DNA of 8,505 nucleotides from Eubacteriales Family XIII. Incertae Sedis bacterium (GTDB lineage: Bacteria > Bacillota > Clostridia > Peptostreptococcales > Anaerovoracaceae), in assembly GCA_031281765.1 (NCBI GenBank), contig JAITEX010000052.1, positions 1 through 8,505 of the forward strand, written 5' to 3'. Positions within the stretch are counted from its first letter, which is position 1, and each line of letters starts with the position of its first letter. Position numbers and translations under genes: made by a program. Positions 4,910 through 8,505 of the stretch are shown one piece after another. Under the pieces are notes generated by a model. It saw only the letters and a program-made list of their open reading frames with translations. It did not search any database and was not told the DNA's origin.

Positions 4910-5419
4910 ATGTCAATGTATAACGATAAGGTAATAGACCATTTCACAAACCCGCACAATGTCGGCGAGCTTGAAAACCCTGACGGCGAGGGCACCTACG
5001 GAAGCCCCGTCTGCGGCGATATGATGAAGATTTCCATCCAGGTGAAGGACGACGTCATTACGGACGCGCGGTTCAAGACCTTCGGATGCGGCTCGGCAAT
5101 CGCCTCGTCAAGCGTCGCGACGGATATGATTATCGGCAAGACCATCGATGAAGCTTTGGAGATCACAAACAAAGATGTGCTCGACGAACTCGGCGGCCTG
5201 CCTCCCATCAAGATTCACTGCTCCGTTCTCGCGGACTACGCGATAAAATCCGCGATTTATGACTATGCCCGGAAAACCGGTAATACGTACAAGGGGCTTG
5301 AGGGCTTTGACCCGAACGCCGATGAGGACGATGTAAGCCACGGCTGCGATATTGAAAGCAGCGTGGACGCCATGGTTTCGGAGTTCAAAGGGTCGCAGAA
5401 GAAGGAGATTCACGGGTAG
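4910..5419 (+). CDS. nifU: NifU/IscU-type Fe-S cluster scaffold with a C-terminal extension
   Basis: This is a 169-residue U-type scaffold on which [2Fe-2S]/[4Fe-4S] clusters are built from NifS-derived sulfur before transfer to apoproteins. The three ligand cysteines are present: Cys35 in GSPVCGDMMK with the exchange-promoting Asp37, Cys60 in FKTFGCGSAIASSS, and Cys104 in KIHCSVLADYA preceded by His103. The conserved scaffold fold ends near residue 125. A further roughly 40 residues are strongly acidic (FDPNADEDD), then contain Ser-His-Gly-Cys with Cys146 and a basic tail. The ATG at 4910 has GAAAGG at 4895-4900; an in-frame ATG two codons later is less well spaced. It forms an operon with nifS. 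It lacks the NifU ferredoxin-like central and Nfu C-terminal domains of nitrogen fixers. The stop is one base from the stop of the opposing reductase gene. Confidence 0.93.
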   Translation: MSMYNDKVIDHFTNPHNVGELENPDGEGTYGSPVCGDMMKISIQVKDDVITDARFKTFGCGSAIASSSVATDMIIGKTIDEALEITNKDVLDELGGLPPIKIHCSVLADYAIKSAIYDYARKTGNTYKGLEGFDPNADEDDVSHGCDIESSVDAMVSEFKGSQKKEIHG

Positions 5420-5420
5420 C

Positions 5421-6386
5421 CTAAAACATAATGAGCGCTCTGGTCGGGCAGACGGGGGCGCAGTACCCGCAGGTCAGGCAGACGGCGCTGTCTATTTCGG
5501 CAACGCCGGCAGGCGACAGTGAAATCGCCTTGTTCGGGCAGCGTTTGATGCAGGCGCCGCAGCCCTCGCAGTCTCCCGCGTCAATTCTCATAGTCTTTTC
5601 GCTTATATCCGGCGCATAATTATCCGCCAACCGGTTTTCCGCATATTCGATGAGGCGGTCGACTTCCTCAGGGGTCCCGAGGCCGACCATTATACTTGAA
5701 ATTCCGGGCAGATCCCGCACATAATCAAGGGCGGCGCGGTAATCCGCCACATGGTTTCCACCCCCGAAGGCTTTCATCGCGAATACGCCTTTTCCGCGCT
5801 CCGCATTGCGGCGTATAGCAGCGGCCATTTCCTTCGCGGTCCCGGCGCCGGCGCCATGCCGGATACCGAGGCCATACTTGTTTATCAATGGGAAAAGAAT
5901 ATCCGATTCAGCAAGCTCAGCGTTCAGTTTGGCCGCATCCACATGGTGGGTCGAGAGGCCGATGGCGCGGATGATACCCTTGGCTTTCAAATCGTTCAGG
6001 CACTCCCACGCGCCCGCGCGGCTTTCGAAATCCGGCGCCTCCCGTACCTCATGCAACAGGAAAATATCCGCCACATCGCGGTCAAAGGTCCGGCGGTAGT
6101 CCTCAACAGCCGCAAGCATACCCCTATAGTCGCGCGCAAGCGATTTTGACGCGATAACGGGTACCTGCACAGTGGCGGCCGCCGTTTTCAGCGCGAGCCG
6201 TATCTGAGGGTAGGTCTCGTAGTATTCCGCCGTATCGAGGAAATTGATGCCGCGTTCAAGGGCATAGCGAACCAGTTCGGCGCCGTGTTCCACGGAATAA
6301 TTAAGTTGCGTGCGCCCCACGGTCAGCACGCCCATACCGACCGGCGTCACCTCTATACCTGTATTGCCTAATATATGCTTTTCCAT
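5421..6386 (-). CDS. Aldo/keto reductase with C-terminal double [4Fe-4S] ferredoxin domain
   Basis: This 321-residue protein joins an aldo/keto reductase barrel (about 1-262) to a ferredoxin-like tail (about 265-321). The AKR tetrad is visible: Asp51 and Tyr55 in NFLDTAEYYETY, Lys81 in VIASKSL, and His112 in FLLHEV. The tail has two complete CxxCxxCxxxC sets, Cys273/276/279/283 (CEGCGACIKRCP) and Cys303/306/309/313 (CLTCGYCAPVCP), enough for two [4Fe-4S] clusters. Such fusions are common in anaerobes and may pass electrons between a carbonyl substrate and ferredoxin; substrates are generally unknown. I chose the ATG at 6384-6386 (MEKHILGNTGIEVT) over one six codons upstream because family homology begins there and a TATAAT box would put the transcription start on its first base. 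No ribosome site precedes either start. It converges on nifU with a one-base gap and diverges from alaS. Confidence 0.92.
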   Translation of the reverse strand: MEKHILGNTGIEVTPVGMGVLTVGRTQLNYSVEHGAELVRYALERGINFLDTAEYYETYPQIRLALKTAAATVQVPVIASKSLARDYRGMLAAVEDYRRTFDRDVADIFLLHEVREAPDFESRAGAWECLNDLKAKGIIRAIGLSTHHVDAAKLNAELAESDILFPLINKYGLGIRHGAGAGTAKEMAAAIRRNAERGKGVFAMKAFGGGNHVADYRAALDYVRDLPGISSIMVGLGTPEEVDRLIEYAENRLADNYAPDISEKTMRIDAGDCEGCGACIKRCPNKAISLSPAGVAEIDSAVCLTCGYCAPVCPTRALIMF

Positions 6387-6392
6387 ATGTTT

Positions 6393-6398
6393 ATTATA
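6393..6398 (-). promoter_or_regulatory. -10 box of the aldo/keto reductase gene, predicted leaderless
   Basis: On the minus strand a perfect TATAAT ends six bases before the ATG at 6386, so the expected transcription start coincides with the A of the start codon. A second TATAAT lies 22 bases upstream (6415-6420 on the minus strand) and would give a leader of about 22 bases. Neither has a clear -35 and neither start has a Shine-Dalgarno site. Confidence 0.45.
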
Positions 6399-6422
6399 CG
6401 TCATCTATGATAAAATTATAGT

Positions 6423-6438
6423 TCAGACAATCAGACAA
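6423..6438 (+). repeat. Tandem 8-bp repeat in the alaS leader
   Basis: TCAGACAA occurs twice in immediate succession (6423-6430 and 6431-6438), directly before the ribosome site AAGGAGA (6437-6443) of alaS. The intergenic region is only about 62 bases and has no room for a T-box leader. The repeat may be a chance duplication or a small protein-binding or RNA element. Confidence 0.5.
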
Positions 6439-6448
6439 GGAGAAAAAG

Positions 6449-8505
6449 ATGAAATATATCGGACTCAATGAACTCAGGGATCTATTCAGGGAATTTTACG
6501 TAGCGAAGGGGCATTTCGCGCGCGAGAGCTTCTCGCTCGTGCCGTCGGGGGATAAGAGCCTGCTGCTCATAAACTCCGGCATGGCGCCGATGAAGCCGTT
6601 TTTCGCGGGGCTTGAAACGCCGCCGTCGAAACGCATGGTGACCTGCCAGAAGTGCCTGCGCACGGGCGACCTCGAAAATGTAGGCTATACGGCCCGGCAC
6701 GGGACTTTCTTTGAAATGCTCGGCAGTTTTTCGTTCGGGGAGTATTTCAAGAAGGAATCGCTTATCTGGGGCTGGGAATTTTGTACCGAGGTTCTCGGTA
6801 TGCCGGTCGACAAGCTGTGGGCGAGCATATACGAAGATGATGACGATGCTTATGAGATTTGGGTAAACGACGTCGGCATCGACCCCGCGCGCGTGGTACG
6901 CATGGGCAAGGAAGATAATTTCTGGGAAATAGGCACGGGGCCCTGCGGGCCGTGTTCCGAGGTCTATTTCGACCGCGGTGAGAAATTCGGCTGCGGTTCG
7001 GCGGACTGCCGCCCCGGCTGTGAATGCGACCGCTATGTGGAGTTTTGGAACCATGTGTTTACGCAGTTCAACCGCGATGAAAACGGCAATTATACGCCGC
7101 TCGCTCATCCGAACATCGATACGGGCCTCGGGCTCGAGCGCCTTGCCTGTATTATGCAGGATACGGATTCCATCTTCGATGTGGACACGATACGGACCAT
7201 ACTCACGGAAGTGACGCGTCTCAGCGGGGTGGAGTATAGGAACGGCGAGGCGAAAACGGACGTTTCTATTCGTATAATAACGGACCATATCCGCTCGGTC
7301 ACCTTCCTTATCTCCGACGGCGTGATTCCCTCGAATGAGGGCAGGGGCTACGTGCTGCGCAGGTTGCTGCGCCGCGCCGCCGTACACGGCCGCAAACTCG
7401 GCATTGAGGGGACCTTCCTTGCGTCTTTAGCGGACAAGGTGATAGAGGTATCGGGTGGCGAATACAAGGAAATTATTGAAAACAGCGCGTCCATCAAGAA
7501 GATAATCCAGGTGGAGGAGGACCGGTTCGCGGTCACGATAGACCAGGGGTATGAACTGCTCGACGGATATATCGCGAAGATGAAAGCGGAGGGAACGAAC
7601 GTTCTGTCCGGCGACATTGTGTTCAAACTCTATGATACGCATGGTTTCAATCCGGAACTGACGCGCGAAATACTCGAAGAACACGGAATGGATATAGACG
7701 AGGACGGCTATAAAGCGGAACTGAAACGCCAACAGGAGACCTCGCGCAGCAATATGAAGGTCTCCGAGGATGCAGCGTGGTCCGAAAATGACCAAATAAT
7801 CATTGATCTGCCGAAAACAGAGTTTGTCGGCTACGAAACGCTGACCGCAAAGGGTAGGGCGCTGCGTCTCATCTCCGGGAAAGAGGCGGTAACGGAGGCT
7901 TCTGCGGGCGAGCGCGCGGGCGTCGTGCTCGACAGGACGCCGTTTTATGCGGAGGGCGGTGGTCAGTCGTCCGACCTCGGCATACTGGAAACCGCGGATG
8001 CTCGGGCGCGTGTGATTCACGTCAGCAAGGTACACGACGTCTTCATTCATCAAGTAGAAGTTTTGAGCGGCGTTTTGAAATTCGGCGATGAAGTGACGGG
8101 CACGGTTGAGGCGGTCTTGCGCAACAGGACCGCGAGAAACCATACGGCGACGCATCTGTTGCATAAGGCGCTGCGGCTTACCCTCGGCGACCATGTACGG
8201 CAGGCAGGTTCGAGCGTCGACCCGGATGAGCTGCGGTTCGACTTCACCCATTATGAGGGCTTGAACGCGGAGCAGCTTGAAGCGGTGGAGCAGACCGTAA
8301 ACCGTGCCATCGATGAATTCCGGCCCGTAAAAACAGCGCTGATGACACAGGCCGAAGCGAAGGAATATGGCGCTATAGCGCTCTTTGACGAGAAATACGG
8401 CGACACAGTGCGCGTAGTCGAGGTCGACGGCTTCAGCACGGAACTCTGCGGCGGTACGCACGTAGAGAATTCCGGGCAGATCGGCGCGTTCAAAATCGTA
8501 TCGGA
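6449..8505 (+). CDS. alaS: Alanyl-tRNA synthetase, C-terminus cut by the window edge
   Basis: It attaches alanine to tRNA(Ala) and hydrolyses mischarged Ser- and Gly-tRNA(Ala). About 685 codons are open without interruption; full-length enzymes have roughly 870-880 residues, so the C-terminal dimerisation domain is mostly outside. In order: the class II catalytic core with motif 2 (RTGDLENVG, 71-79; ARHGTFFEML from 82), GPCGPCSE (Cys166, Cys169), a cysteine-rich insert (Cys182, 187, 191, 193) and motif 3 (DTGLGLER, 224-231). The tRNA-recognition region follows with SNEGRGYVLRRLLRRAAVHG, then the editing domain with zinc ligands His565/His569 (HTATH) and Cys667/His671 (CGGTH). Those positions lie one residue from the E. 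coli numbering, indicating almost no net length change. AAGGAG six bases before ATG 6449 fixes the start. No T-box leader is present, unlike many Firmicute synthetase genes. The promoter is not clear. Confidence 0.96.
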   Translation, partial: MKYIGLNELRDLFREFYVAKGHFARESFSLVPSGDKSLLLINSGMAPMKPFFAGLETPPSKRMVTCQKCLRTGDLENVGYTARHGTFFEMLGSFSFGEYFKKESLIWGWEFCTEVLGMPVDKLWASIYEDDDDAYEIWVNDVGIDPARVVRMGKEDNFWEIGTGPCGPCSEVYFDRGEKFGCGSADCRPGCECDRYVEFWNHVFTQFNRDENGNYTPLAHPNIDTGLGLERLACIMQDTDSIFDVDTIRTILTEVTRLSGVEYRNGEAKTDVSIRIITDHIRSVTFLISDGVIPSNEGRGYVLRRLLRRAAVHGRKLGIEGTFLASLADKVIEVSGGEYKEIIENSASIKKIIQVEEDRFAVTIDQGYELLDGYIAKMKAEGTNVLSGDIVFKLYDTHGFNPELTREILEEHGMDIDEDGYKAELKRQQETSRSNMKVSEDAAWSENDQIIIDLPKTEFVGYETLTAKGRALRLISGKEAVTEASAGERAGVVLDRTPFYAEGGGQSSDLGILETADARARVIHVSKVHDVFIHQVEVLSGVLKFGDEVTGTVEAVLRNRTARNHTATHLLHKALRLTLGDHVRQAGSSVDPDELRFDFTHYEGLNAEQLEAVEQTVNRAIDEFRPVKTALMTQAEAKEYGAIALFDEKYGDTVRVVEVDGFSTELCGGTHVENSGQIGAFKIVS

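Noticed and set aside
6482..8461. Long minus-strand open frames (301 and 344 codons) opposite alaS
   Set aside because: They lie wholly opposite a clearly conserved alaS frame, have no recognisable motifs and no ribosome sites, and are expected from the GC-rich codon bias of the true gene.
1..8505. CRISPR array, tRNA/rRNA genes or insertion-sequence transposase
   Set aside because: I saw no regularly spaced repeats, no tRNA-like cloverleaf signatures and no transposase reading frame on either strand.

Overview
The window looks like a chromosomal segment of an anaerobic, moderately GC-rich Firmicute, probably a clostridium-like gut or sediment bacterium. The case rests on the gene set: a small DUF896 (YnzC-type) protein, which is essentially confined to Firmicutes; ComEA; a NifS/NifU iron-sulfur pair beside alaS; and an aldo/keto reductase carrying a ferredoxin-type double [4Fe-4S] tail, a form typical of anaerobes. 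This is inference from gene content; no rRNA or tRNA is present to fix the taxonomy.

Positions 1-1569 form an accessory, defence-like segment that is mostly decayed. It starts with a possible gene end (1-75). A broken nucleotidyltransferase (MNT) and HEPN gene pair follows (122-420), then a RhuM-family gene with a stop at codon 2 and a missing C-terminus (492-935). An apparently intact Phd/YefM antitoxin and RelE/ParE toxin operon (972-1569) closes the segment. The two promoters I can read best here, before rhuM and before the antitoxin, each sit on or beside a perfect 10-bp inverted repeat. The one in front of the antitoxin covers the -10 box and is a good candidate operator.

Positions 1572-2498 (minus strand) encode a nitrilase-superfamily hydrolase with a complete Glu-Lys-Cys triad. 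It ends two bases from the toxin stop. Next, on the plus strand, are comEA (2658-3356), a DUF896 protein (3447-3656), a NifS-type cysteine desulfurase (3697-4863) and a U-type Fe-S scaffold (4910-5419). The last two, and perhaps DUF896, form an operon: NifS supplies sulfur from cysteine and NifU assembles the cluster. A minus-strand aldo/keto reductase with two [4Fe-4S] motifs (5421-6386) ends one base from the nifU stop and is a plausible client of that machinery. Divergent from it, alaS (6449 onward) runs off the right edge after about 685 codons, with its editing-domain zinc ligands intact.

I do not see a clearly new system. The observations most worth a second look are the graveyard of defence/toxin genes beside a live toxin-antitoxin operon, the palindromic operator, and three genes whose -10 boxes lie so close to the start codon that their mRNAs would be leaderless or nearly so.
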